Position numbers and translations under genes: made by a program. This document shows positions 44,062-51,764 of a DNA stretch of 64,000 bases, one piece after another. The DNA is taken from positions 60,760-124,759 of the forward strand of contig JAZLLK010000049.1 of NCBI GenBank assembly GCA_045598105.1, in the 5' to 3' direction. The notes under the pieces are model-generated. The model ran no database searches, was not told where the DNA came from, and saw only the letters and a program-made list of their open reading frames with translations. Numbering within the stretch: the stretch's first letter is position 1; each line of letters begins with the position of its first letter. Source of the DNA: UBA1205 sp045598105 (GTDB lineage Bacteria > Bacteroidota > Bacteroidia > Bacteroidales > WCHB1-69).

Positions 44062-45336
44062 ATGAAGAAAGTATTGTATTGGCTTCCGTTGTTGTTGTTA
44101 TGTGCCTGCGGCAATCATAAGGTGGAAGAGCAGCCGGCACAGGTACAGGAGTTAAAAATAGAGCGAATACAGGAACGTACCGCATACGTAGCGTATGATA
44201 CAATATCGTATGATTCTGTAGCCTCTGTGGCGTTGCATAATTTCAAATTCCATGTAAACGGGGGCTGTTCGTCGTGGCGTACGGGTATGTTCCATGGTCG
44301 TAATTTAGACTGGCGTATGGATGATTATACCACTATCATAGTTAAAATGCCTCGTGGCGGTCATGTGAAGTATGCCAATATGGGTACCATAGGCGGTGCC
44401 GATATGCTCAATAAGGCATTTTTAGACGGTAATGCCTCCATTCCGGATAGTGTACGGGGCATATTGCCCTCCTATATAGTGGATGGTATTAATGAAGCTG
44501 GCCTGTGTATGAATCACAATATAGTGGTGCTGGAGCCGCACATAGCCGATAATGTGTGTATGACAGGTGTGCCCTCTACCATGGTGTGCAGGTGTGTATT
44601 AGATAACTGTGCCAATGTGGAAGAAGCCCGGGCATGGTTTGAAACCCATGCGGTGGCACAGTCGCTGGCTCCGTTGGGAGATATGTCGCATTATATGGTA
44701 TCCGATAAGGAAAAAACCATGATAGTGGAATTTCCTGACGGCACTAAGCCGGTATTTACCATATATACCCGCGGCGACAATAATCAGTACTATTCCGCTG
44801 ATGGTGTGCCGGCTGTTATGACTAATTTTTATGCCTGCTATGCAGCGGTGTATGAAACCGATGTGAACCGATTCTACACCATACATCCTTATGCCATGGG
44901 AGTGGAGCGGTATGAAACCATTAAGCGTCAGTTAGCCACAGCCACCACGGCAGATGCCAATATGGATATATGCCGTTCGGTGTGGTATTATGCTAATTAT
45001 ACCACCAATACGGCCCATCCCAAATGGCTCACCGATAATGCCGGCGTATATACTTATGACGGCACCTGCTGGTATGCTCATGTAACCCGGGCCGACGGCA
45101 CCAAGGAGAATGTAAAAGCAGCCAATTATACCGAGGCCATGCAAAAGACCTATGCCGATATGGAACAAACCGGTTATTTTAAGCGTGTTGATAATGAGGA
45201 AGATAAGGCCTTATATGTGGGAAATTCATTGTGGTACACCGAGCATTCGGTGGTATTTGATATAGAAAACCTTACGGCTACCTATATAGCACAGGAAGGA
45301 TGGTTTGGGGATAAGTTTACCTATAGCCTTAAATAA
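44062..45336 (+). CDS. Linear-amide C-N hydrolase lipoprotein (choloylglycine hydrolase-like, Ntn fold)
   Basis: A 424-residue lipoprotein with lipobox C16 (LCAC). The Ntn-hydrolase core starts at C69 in the GGCSSW motif, followed by FHGRNLDWRMDD, which supplies the Arg and Asp of the cysteine-nucleophile site. The conserved later asparagine in NEAGLCMNHN (about 156-165) and the VMTNFYACY stretch fit as well. Relatives split conjugated bile acids, penicillin V or N-acyl amines, and the substrate here is open. The start was set at 44062, which gives a proper lipoprotein signal, rather than at 44002. No downstream partner is evident. Confidence 0.85.
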   Translation: MKKVLYWLPLLLLCACGNHKVEEQPAQVQELKIERIQERTAYVAYDTISYDSVASVALHNFKFHVNGGCSSWRTGMFHGRNLDWRMDDYTTIIVKMPRGGHVKYANMGTIGGADMLNKAFLDGNASIPDSVRGILPSYIVDGINEAGLCMNHNIVVLEPHIADNVCMTGVPSTMVCRCVLDNCANVEEARAWFETHAVAQSLAPLGDMSHYMVSDKEKTMIVEFPDGTKPVFTIYTRGDNNQYYSADGVPAVMTNFYACYAAVYETDVNRFYTIHPYAMGVERYETIKRQLATATTADANMDICRSVWYYANYTTNTAHPKWLTDNAGVYTYDGTCWYAHVTRADGTKENVKAANYTEAMQKTYADMEQTGYFKRVDNEEDKALYVGNSLWYTEHSVVFDIENLTATYIAQEGWFGDKFTYSLK

Positions 45337-45370
45337 TAATTACCGATAATTATATTACTATTCATAATAG

Positions 45371-45409
45371 GCGGAGCACTTGCGGGTGCCCCGCTCTTTT
45401 TTTTATTGT
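45371..45409 (+). terminator. Rho-independent terminator
   Basis: GGCGGAGCAC pairs with GTGCCCCGCTC around a short loop, then eight T. Confidence 0.85.
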
Positions 45410-45495
45410 ATAGGGGTAAACAATAATAGCCGCCCATAAGCGTTATACATATATATTATTATCGGCACCTGTGGTGCCTCTAAAAAAAGAGCGAT

Positions 45496-46122
45496 ATGAA
45501 AATAAAAAAAAGTATGATGGTATTAGTGGCAGCCATAGCATGTATGAGCTGTTCACAGCAACAGGTAACATACCAATGTGTAGCTCCGTATCCTGCAGGC
45601 ATACAGGCTGATAATCTTACCGATTGCACGGTGCCGGCCGATTTTACCGCCGATGACTTTAACTGGATGGGCGGCAATGTAGCCATGGAAGTATATAATG
45701 AAGATATATATGATTGCGTAGCCGTAACCACCATGAAGACAGGTGATACCCTGGTATATGGCGGCGAGCGTATGGTGGTAAACACCATAGAGAAGCAGGG
45801 TGAGTTGTGGGTGATAAATGGCGGTTTGGAAGAAGGCGGCGCCTATTTGCGTGCCTATGAAGGAGGCACCTTTAGAGCGGTGCAAATGGATGACCATTCG
45901 GTATATACCTCATTGGGAAGAGTGGAAGTGCCTTTGGCAGAGAATTTTGTAATAACCGATTGCGGCGACAATCCTACCGACCCTATAGATACCATATATG
46001 CGGAACAAAAGCTGTATATAGAAGGTTTACAAGGGTATAAGAAGGAGTTTTCCCATTTGAATACCCGAGTGCTTATAGAGCATGGTGTAATTACAGGCGT
46101 ATTCCGTCACTGGATACCTTAA
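45496..46122 (+). CDS. Hypothetical lipoprotein
   Basis: A 208-residue lipoprotein with lipobox C19 (CMSC, just after residue 18). The mature part is acidic and beta-rich, with VTYQCVAPYPAG near the start and paired strands such as GDTLVYGGERMVVNTIE and LWVINGGLEEGGAYLRAYE. I recognise no family. It follows the amide hydrolase gene but is separated from it by a terminator. No clear -7 box was seen, only a good ribosome-site context. Confidence 0.7.
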   Translation: MKIKKSMMVLVAAIACMSCSQQQVTYQCVAPYPAGIQADNLTDCTVPADFTADDFNWMGGNVAMEVYNEDIYDCVAVTTMKTGDTLVYGGERMVVNTIEKQGELWVINGGLEEGGAYLRAYEGGTFRAVQMDDHSVYTSLGRVEVPLAENFVITDCGDNPTDPIDTIYAEQKLYIEGLQGYKKEFSHLNTRVLIEHGVITGVFRHWIP

Positions 46123-46194
46123 TGAGTTGGTAGCGGAACCTTCCGCTGACCTGTGTTTTGTGCGGACGTAACAGGCATATGTCTTCCGCTATGG

Positions 46195-46272
46195 TAGCGG
46201 ACGTAACAAGAGACGCGGTCATGCTGAACCCAGGATATCAGCATCCCATTACTTAGCGAATGCGGGAATAAA
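46195..46272. repeat. Intergenic direct repeat, copy 1 (REP-like)
   Basis: About 78 bases starting TAGCGGACGTAACAAG, containing an inverted repeat GCTGA...TCAGC within CATGCTGAACCCAGGATATC, and ending TTAGCGAATGCGGGAATAA. Nearly identical to 46630-46706 except for an 11-base variable stretch. A half copy of its start lies at 46160-46175. Confidence 0.85.
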
Positions 46273-46318
46273 AAACATTTAATATAGGATTATTGTAATT
46301 ATAACATTATTCCTTTCT

Positions 46319-46351
46319 ATTTACTTTCTTTGTCTGCCATACAAAGAAAGT
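46319..46351. repeat. Perfect hairpin TTACTTTCTTTG/CAAAGAAAGTAA
   Basis: A perfect 12-base inverted repeat around a nine-base loop, followed by CAAAGAAAAA. Similar ACAAAGAAAGTAAC palindromes are known as dispersed intergenic repeats in several bacterial groups. Confidence 0.7.
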
Positions 46352-46541
46352 AACAAAGAAAAATCACCGCGGAACCTCCATGCCTAAAAATGAAGCATTT
46401 TTTGCTAAACCGCTGATGCCGCTTATTCCTATAGCAAGCATTCACCGTACTATACGTATTATTCATGCTTTTAACAGATTCTTATCTATTCCCGGCGTAG
46501 CCGACACCGGTTCTTAACGCAAAAAATACATCATTTTCTAT

Positions 46542-46600
46542 ACGGCATTCCGCTTATGCGGGTCAGTAGCCCTCTGTAGGAGGGCTTTAGAATGCGGTGT
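46542..46600. other. Candidate structured RNA element (three-way junction)
   Basis: An outer stem (GCATTC at 46545-46550 with GAATGC at 46590-46595) encloses two small hairpins: CCGC-TTAT-GCGG, and GCCCTC-type arms around CTGTA with GGAGGGC. No coding frame fits. Whether it is transcribed is unknown. Confidence 0.35.
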
Positions 46601-46629
46601 TACTTTATTTTATATCCAAACACTATTTA

Positions 46630-46706
46630 TAGCGGACGTAACAAGTCTTGTAGTCATGCTGAACCCAGGATATCAGCATCCCATTACTTAGCGAATGCGG
46701 GAATAA
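46630..46706. repeat. Intergenic direct repeat, copy 2 (REP-like)
   Basis: Second copy of the unit at 46195-46272. It leads directly into modular element B through AATAAAGAAAAAC. Confidence 0.85.
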
Positions 46707-46724
46707 TATAAAATAAAGAAAAAC

Positions 46725-46890
46725 AGGGACGGAAGGCCTTGCTACGCAACGAAAAGCCTGCTTAGGTAAATTTTCCTTGCAAGCTTCAGCTTGCAGACAA
46801 AATTTTCCTTACGCATGCTTATTACATCCCTTCCGTCCCTAAAAAACACGCCACTTTCAGTGGCTAAAAAACTACTTTAACATACATATT
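46725..46890. repeat. Modular intergenic element, copy B
   Basis: A perfect 12-base inverted repeat, AGGGACGGAAGG (46725-46736) with CCTTCCGTCCCT (46829-46840), encloses a second perfect hairpin TGCAAGC-TTCA-GCTTGCA (46778-46795) and a direct repeat of AAATTTTCCTT. The right flank AAAAAACACGCCACTTTC...GGCTAAAAAACTA matches that of copy A. Confidence 0.75.
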
Positions 46891-46990
46891 TCCAATGATA
46901 AAAAACGACATTACCTACCATTATCGAGAAAAAAACGGGGGCTTGAACCTCGATTTTTAGTTTTAGCCGATGTTTATAGGAATACTGCTA

Positions 46991-47087
46991 CGTTTTTTTC
47001 TCGTGAATTACCGCGGAAACGTTGAAGATACAATGGTGGTAAGAGAACAGAATTGGTTTTCTCGCCCGCAGAGCGGGCGTGTTTTCT
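46991..47087. repeat. Intergenic repeat matching 40217-40309
   Basis: Shares the TTTTTTCTCGT, ATTACC, ACAATGGT and GTTTTCTCGCCC blocks with the earlier copy. It ends in the hairpin GCCCGCAGAGCGGGC. Confidence 0.65.
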
Positions 47088-47272
47088 CGGGACGGGGTGC
47101 AGGTGAAACAAGAGTCCTATGAAGAATTTTCTCTGCAACCTGTTGCAAGGAAAATTCTTCGTAGGACTCTTATGTCGCTTTAGCGACAGCAACCCGTCCC
47201 GTGTTTTTCTTTAAATCAATTCTGCTTAGCAGTGAAAACCCCATATACACTTTACTTAGCGAATGCGGGTAG
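47088..47272. repeat. Modular intergenic element, copy C (reverse orientation)
   Basis: Outer arms CGGGACGGG and CCCGTCCCG (47088-47201) enclose a 21-base stem (47111-47131 with 47150-47170, one wobble pair) and a small GTCGC/GCGAC hairpin. The right flank GTGTTTTTCTTTAAAT is the reverse complement of the left flank of copies A and B, and TTAGCGAATGCGGG closes it. The 1.3 kb between 46123 and 47430 contains only such elements and no gene. Confidence 0.7.
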
Positions 47273-47315
47273 AAAAAAATTAACTTTCCCCGACTGATGC
47301 CGAAAAAGTTTCCAA

Positions 47316-47338
47316 ATTTGTGTCAAAAATACACAAAT
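47316..47338. promoter_or_regulatory. Operator-like inverted repeat, site 1
   Basis: ATTTGTGT, seven bases, ACACAAAT. Same arms and same spacing as site 2, with centres 79 bases apart. Confidence 0.6.
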
Positions 47339-47395
47339 ATTTTGGGTAATTTTAAAAGTGTGCTTGTATATACTTGAAAATCACTAAGAAAAAAT

Positions 47396-47416
47396 TTTGT
47401 GTAAAATTGACACAAA
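47396..47416. promoter_or_regulatory. Operator-like inverted repeat, site 2
   Basis: TTTGTGT, seven bases, ACACAAA. It ends 16 bases before the -7 box and covers the place of the -33 box, so a bound protein would block the promoter. Confidence 0.6.
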
Positions 47417-47432
47417 TTTTTAAAAAAAGTGT

Positions 47433-47440
47433 TATATTTG
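47433..47440 (+). promoter_or_regulatory. -7 box TATATTTG for the vWA gene
   Basis: A good TAnnTTTG box. Transcription starting near 47446 favours the ATG at 47501 over the ATG at 47450. Confidence 0.65.
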
Positions 47441-47500
47441 CAAAGAAAAATGAGAGAAAAAATTAACTGTAATATTTATCACAAAAAAACATATAAAACT

Positions 47501-48700
47501 ATGGTAATAAAGCATGAAGAACAACACGGGGGCACGCAAGCCCTTAATGCAGATTCCAAAAACGAAGAAAGTACTACTATCGTAAAAGAAACCGCTACTG
47601 CTGAAGAACAGCAAATCGTTGTTGACCATAAAACCAAAATTTACAACCTGATAATATTGGATGAGAGCGGTTCTATGCGTAGCATAATGCATGCTGCCAT
47701 AGACGGATTTAATGAAACGGTGAACGGTATACGTTCGGCACAGCAGAAGTTTGCTGCCACGCAGGAGCATTATGTGTCATTGCTTACTTTTTGCTCGTGC
47801 AGGCAGAAAATGATATATCATAATGTGCCGGTAAACGAGGTGAGTGAGCTTACTGAGCATGAGTACAGTCCGTGTTGTCGCACCCCCTTGTACGATGCCA
47901 TGGGCGTGGCCATTACCCAGCTATATGAGCAAATAAAGGATATGGAGGACGCCACCGTCGTGGTTACCATTATTACCGACGGCCTGGAGAATGCCTCGCA
48001 TGAGTATAGTGGTAAGGATATTAAGTCCTTGGTGGACAAGTTTACCAATGAGGAGGGGTGGACATTTGCCTACATGGGCACCAATCAGAATGTGAAAGAG
48101 GTAGCACAGGGTCTTTCTATTGGTAATTACATGTTTTTTCATGATAATGAGGAAGATATGAAACGTGCCTGGCGGCAGGATAAGAATGCCAAAATGCGGC
48201 ATTATGATGCCCTAAATACTTGGCATGTATGCTGTTGCAGTATGAGTGCGTCCGATAAAAAAATGTATAGGGCGGAGCACAACCGTTCGGAAAAATTCTT
48301 TATGACGCAGGAGGATATAAGACTTAGAATAACGCCTGCACACCTGCAGGGAGTGCATGAAGACGAGGTATTGGTATATACTTTTACGCGTTTGTTTTAT
48401 AAAATAGCCCCAAGTGTGAGTGCCCTATTGGAAAAGTACAGCGGCGACATGGTGGGGGCCCGCGGCAGGCATAAGCATTGCTATTGTTTGCGTATGTCGC
48501 TGCATGATTTTGAGCGTAATCAGTCGGTGGTTGACAGGTTTTTGGAGCATGTGGTCGCCCATCCCGAAAAGAAATTTATGCTTACCCGCATAGGCATGGA
48601 GCATTTTGAAAATGAGGAGCAGGTGGCCAATTGGTTTGTGCTGGCCGCCAAATATCCCAATGTGTACCTTCCGGTGGAATATTGGCAGTATATTATTTAA
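47501..48700 (+). CDS. vWA-domain protein with a conserved C-terminal module
   Basis: From ATG 47501 the protein has 399 residues. After a charged, disordered N-terminus (1-43), a von Willebrand A domain follows (about 44-215) with a complete metal site: D54-x-S56-x-S58 in LDESGSM, a threonine in CCRTPLYDA, and the aspartate in ITDGLENAS. The C-terminal third (about 300-399, ending HPEKKFMLTRIG...NVYLPVEYW) resembles, by eye, the A1S_2505-type module found in conserved bacterial proteins of unknown function. It has no signal peptide, so it is cytoplasmic. The paired operator sites in its promoter point to tight regulation. The NrtR-like gene downstream has its own promoter. Confidence 0.8.
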   Translation: MVIKHEEQHGGTQALNADSKNEESTTIVKETATAEEQQIVVDHKTKIYNLIILDESGSMRSIMHAAIDGFNETVNGIRSAQQKFAATQEHYVSLLTFCSCRQKMIYHNVPVNEVSELTEHEYSPCCRTPLYDAMGVAITQLYEQIKDMEDATVVVTIITDGLENASHEYSGKDIKSLVDKFTNEEGWTFAYMGTNQNVKEVAQGLSIGNYMFFHDNEEDMKRAWRQDKNAKMRHYDALNTWHVCCCSMSASDKKMYRAEHNRSEKFFMTQEDIRLRITPAHLQGVHEDEVLVYTFTRLFYKIAPSVSALLEKYSGDMVGARGRHKHCYCLRMSLHDFERNQSVVDRFLEHVVAHPEKKFMLTRIGMEHFENEEQVANWFVLAAKYPNVYLPVEYWQYII

Positions 48701-48711
48701 TAAAAAAATGG

Positions 48712-48719
48712 TATCTTTG
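48712..48719 (+). promoter_or_regulatory. -7 box TATCTTTG for the Nudix regulator gene
   Basis: A perfect box, directly followed by a strong hairpin in the leader. Confidence 0.7.
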
Positions 48720-48722
48720 CAT

Positions 48723-48761
48723 TTTTTTAGGCGGGCTCACAGCGTGAGCCCGCCTAAAAAA
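48723..48761 (+). promoter_or_regulatory. Perfect 18-base inverted repeat in the leader of the Nudix gene
   Basis: TTTTTTAGGCGGGCTCAC pairs with GTGAGCCCGCCTAAAAAA around AGC. The T run precedes and the A run follows the GC stem, so it is not an ordinary plus-strand terminator. Its right flank CCTAAAAAACAC equals that of modular element B, so it may be a short member of that family. Confidence 0.6.
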
Positions 48762-48800
48762 CACAAAGATAAAAGGTAGAAAGAGAGCATACACATATAT

Positions 48801-49760
48801 ATGGAATATCAAGGAGAGTATAGATACAGGTATCCGCATGCGGCCATTACTACCGACTGTGTGGTATTTGGCTATAACGGGCAGGAACTGAAGGTGCTGC
48901 TTATACGCAGGGGTGCCAATCCCTATAAGGGCAAATGGGCTTTTCCCGGCGGATTCCTCCGCATGGACGAAACATTGGAACAGTGTGCCCGTCGTGAACT
49001 TATGGAGGAAACCTCCTTTTGCCCTGAAATGCTGGAGCAGTTCCATGCTTATTCCAGTGTGCATCGTGACCCACGAGAACGGGTGGTAACAGTGGCATTT
49101 TACGCCCTGGTAAAGCCTGCCGCCGTGAAGGGCGGTGATGATGCCGATGAGGCACAATGGTTTGAAATACACCATGTGCCGCCACTTGCATTTGACCATG
49201 ATGAATTATTGGTACAGGCCCTTCGCCACTTGAAGGAACAGGTGCACTTTAAACCGGTGTGCTTTAAGTTACTTGGCGATGTGTTTACCCTGCCTCAGCT
49301 GCAGCATATATATGAAACCGTGCTTGATACCACCTTTGATCGCCGTAACTTTCAGCGTAAAATGAGTCCGGTACTCATTCCTGCCGAAGCTCCCAGGGCG
49401 GAATATGAAGACCTGCTGGTAAAACGCCGGCAACCCGTAAATGAACATAGCGACAGGCAGCACGAAAAGGACATGAAAATACTATGTTGTAGCACAAGAA
49501 TGTGTGGACCGAAGGAAAAAATCAACTCGGATAAACATTCCGACGGGAATGAAAATACGGTGTTTTTTTCAGTAACAGGAAATCCGTTACCCGCTCTGCG
49601 GGAGAACTTGATTATACCGAAAAAGAATGGTGAACCGGATCATGTGTGCGATATAGAGCCGTCAAAACGGGAACCTGGCCGCAAACCACAGTGGTTTCGC
49701 TTCAATTTGTTACGCTATCTGCAGCTGAAGCAGGAAAACGAAGATAAGTTGGATATATAA
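48801..49760 (+). CDS. NrtR-like Nudix-domain transcriptional regulator
   Basis: A 319-residue protein. The Nudix domain (about 12-140) has a nearly intact box: G52-G-F...RELMEETS, with the catalytic REx2EE core kept. A winged-helix domain follows (about 150-205, VCFKLLGDVFTLPQLQHIYE as landmark FTLPQLQHIYE, then FDRRNFQRKM), as in NrtR regulators, which sense ADP-ribose or related ligands and control NAD or sugar genes. The last 110 residues are an extra, low-complexity extension ending WFRFNLLRYLQLKQE that I do not recognise. It could control itself and the flanking vWA and SUMF1-like genes. Confidence 0.85.
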   Translation: MEYQGEYRYRYPHAAITTDCVVFGYNGQELKVLLIRRGANPYKGKWAFPGGFLRMDETLEQCARRELMEETSFCPEMLEQFHAYSSVHRDPRERVVTVAFYALVKPAAVKGGDDADEAQWFEIHHVPPLAFDHDELLVQALRHLKEQVHFKPVCFKLLGDVFTLPQLQHIYETVLDTTFDRRNFQRKMSPVLIPAEAPRAEYEDLLVKRRQPVNEHSDRQHEKDMKILCCSTRMCGPKEKINSDKHSDGNENTVFFSVTGNPLPALRENLIIPKKNGEPDHVCDIEPSKREPGRKPQWFRFNLLRYLQLKQENEDKLDI

Positions 49761-49887
49761 TCATACCGGCAGTACACGTATATAGCCCCTTTTCCTGTTA
49801 TTGGTAGTGTCAAAAAGAAGAAAAATGCTGTGGGTCATAATGTATAAAATTGTAAGCATAAATATTTTAAATATATCGTATTGTGAT

Positions 49888-49919
49888 TATATTTTTGCCT
49901 ATATATAGGCAAAAATATA
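49888..49919. promoter_or_regulatory. Perfect 32-base palindrome upstream of the SUMF1-like gene
   Basis: A perfect palindrome centred between 49903 and 49904, with arms TATATTTTTGCCTATA and its complement. Each arm contains TATTTTTG, a -7 box match, on opposite strands. It is a candidate operator or bidirectional promoter about 73 bases before the next gene. Confidence 0.6.
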
Positions 49920-49991
49920 TAAAATGATTATAAAAATATAACAAACAAATGCAAAAAAAACTTAAATAATAAATCCTGATAGTATTGTAAT

Positions 49992-50693
49992 ATGAAAGAA
50001 AACGAAAATCTGCTTGCCTATACCGTAGGCGAGGTAAACTTTAACATGGTGAAGGTGCAGGGCGGCAGCTTTATAATGGGCAACCATGCATATGAAGACG
50101 AGGCCCCCGAGCACCGGGTGATACTGGATGACTTCCTTATAGGGCGTACGCCCGTAACACAGGCCTTGTGGCAAGCCGTAACGGGGGAGCATCCTTCTCA
50201 TTTTAAGGGTGATGAGCACCGACCGGTGGAATGTGTGAGTTGGGATGCCTGCTGGCAGTTTATACAGCAGCTCAACCGGCTTACCGATCAGCTATTTCTT
50301 CTGCCCACCGAGGCGGAGTGGGAGTATGCCGCCCGTGGCGGCCAAAATAGCATGGGATACAAATATGCCGGCAGCAATAACATAGATGAGGTGGCATGGT
50401 ATGCCGGTAACAGCGGCAGCACTACGCATGCCGTGGCTGCCAAAAAGCCCAACGAGTTGGGCCTGTACGACATGAGCGGCAATGTGTGGGAGTGGTGCTT
50501 CGACTTTTTGGCCCCTTATCCTTCCGACACACAGGAAGACCCTATAGGTCCGGATTTCGGCTATTACCACGTGCTCCGCGGTGGCAGCTGGGGGTATGGC
50601 GACATGTTCTGTAGACCCACGGTCCGCAACGGCGACTTCTTCAATGCCGGCAGCTTCCGCAGCGGACTAAGACTAGCTATGCGTGAGTGGTAG
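49992..50693 (+). CDS. Formylglycine-generating-enzyme-like (SUMF1) protein
   Basis: A 233-residue cytoplasmic protein consisting of one FGE-sulfatase domain. Family landmarks run in order: VKVQGGSFIMGN, FLIGRTPVTQALWQAVTG, PVECVSWDACWQFIQQLN, LPTEAEWEYAARGG, the metal/structural loop GLYDMSGNVWEWCFD, and VLRGGSWGYG to the end RSGLRLAMREW. It has no signal peptide and no sulfatase nearby. The cysteine positions of true copper FGE are not clearly present, so the activity may be different, as in many Bacteroidota stand-alone SUMF1 proteins. It lies at the end of the vWA-Nudix-SUMF1 row. Confidence 0.88.
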   Translation: MKENENLLAYTVGEVNFNMVKVQGGSFIMGNHAYEDEAPEHRVILDDFLIGRTPVTQALWQAVTGEHPSHFKGDEHRPVECVSWDACWQFIQQLNRLTDQLFLLPTEAEWEYAARGGQNSMGYKYAGSNNIDEVAWYAGNSGSTTHAVAAKKPNELGLYDMSGNVWEWCFDFLAPYPSDTQEDPIGPDFGYYHVLRGGSWGYGDMFCRPTVRNGDFFNAGSFRSGLRLAMREW

Positions 50694-50770
50694 AGGAATG
50701 GATTAAATATATTTAAACAGATAGATAATCATAGAAGTATGTAATATTGTGTTGTTTAATAAAAAATACG

Positions 50771-50812
<42 letters not shown>

Positions 50813-50912
50813 AGGGTGTGTAGTTGGCTGCATGGTTATATCGTTTTTTTACTGTTATCTCTTGACTTTTTGTCCATTTTTGTATGTGCTTTAGTAAGTA
50901 GTGTTTGCAATA

Positions 50913-51764
50913 TTACATATTTCCAATATATCCTTCTTGGTCATAGCATCTATGATATTTTTGAATCAAATCGTATAGCGGCATCAAACGTTTGTCGGCA
51001 GGAATATAATTTTTGAATTTCCCATATTGGCTGTTGTAGCGTTCCGAACTGCCGTTTTGAATGCGGACCTCAATATCTTTAGGAATAAGAAATGAAGAAC
51101 GTTCATGAAGATGAATATAGAATTCGGTTTCATAAATATGCATTCCAGCCAAATCAAAATCCCCGAAATGAAGATATGGATTGGGAATAGAATTGAGCCA
51201 ACGCATCAAATCACCGTTTTGAGGATATCGCGACACAAAAAGAATTCGGCTGGCGGCAGGAAACAAATTCTTTTGCTTACGGATATTTCGAAAGTTTTCC
51301 ATGTTTTCTATACCAATTATCAAGACATCCTTCGGTATCGAAAAAAGTTCCCAATCGGCGATGAACAACATACTTCCAGCAACTGGAGAAATAAGGAACT
51401 CTTCGGTTCCTAGATGTGCAGGAATCGGGACGTAGCTATTCACCATGAATCCTGGGCAGCTTCGGATTGATCGTGTCTTTGAATTTCCTGAATGGACAGC
51501 CAACTCCGCCCGTGTGGTTGTCGCAGAAAAATCTTCTCCACCCCAATCAAAACCTCTTAACTCTTCAAAGTGCAGTTCCAGAAACTGACGCAAAACCTCA
51601 ACAGAAACAGCACACAAAGTCTTATAACTGCCATGTGACTGAATGGCTACCAATTCTTCGGAAACCAAAGTTTTCCTGACACTTTCATTCAGTGCTGACC
51701 AAGCCAACGGTTTGCCTTGAAGTAATGTCTTCAGGTGGCTGATTTGTGTTACGGAAAGACTCAT
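50913..51764 (-). CDS. jetD: Wadjet/MksG TOPRIM nuclease subunit (JetD-like)
   Basis: JetD is the nuclease of Wadjet systems and cuts circular plasmid DNA held by the SMC complex. The 283-residue protein has a TOPRIM domain in its second half: E153 in VLIIGIENMENF, and D202-x-D204 in LHFGDFDLAG, the three metal-binding acids. The C-terminus KFKNYIPADKRLMPLYDLIQKY is also family-like. It is shorter than JetD proteins with a full DUF3322 N-terminal domain, so it belongs to a compact form (DUF2220 only). Its start overlaps the end of the jetC-like gene by four bases. Confidence 0.85.
   Translation of the reverse strand: MSLSVTQISHLKTLLQGKPLAWSALNESVRKTLVSEELVAIQSHGSYKTLCAVSVEVLRQFLELHFEELRGFDWGGEDFSATTTRAELAVHSGNSKTRSIRSCPGFMVNSYVPIPAHLGTEEFLISPVAGSMLFIADWELFSIPKDVLIIGIENMENFRNIRKQKNLFPAASRILFVSRYPQNGDLMRWLNSIPNPYLHFGDFDLAGMHIYETEFYIHLHERSSFLIPKDIEVRIQNGSSERYNSQYGKFKNYIPADKRLMPLYDLIQKYHRCYDQEGYIGNM

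Noticed and set aside
46123..47430. Possible CRISPR array because of repeated units
   Set aside because: Only two to three long units are present, with unequal spacing and internal palindromes, and no cas gene is nearby. They are REP-like elements.
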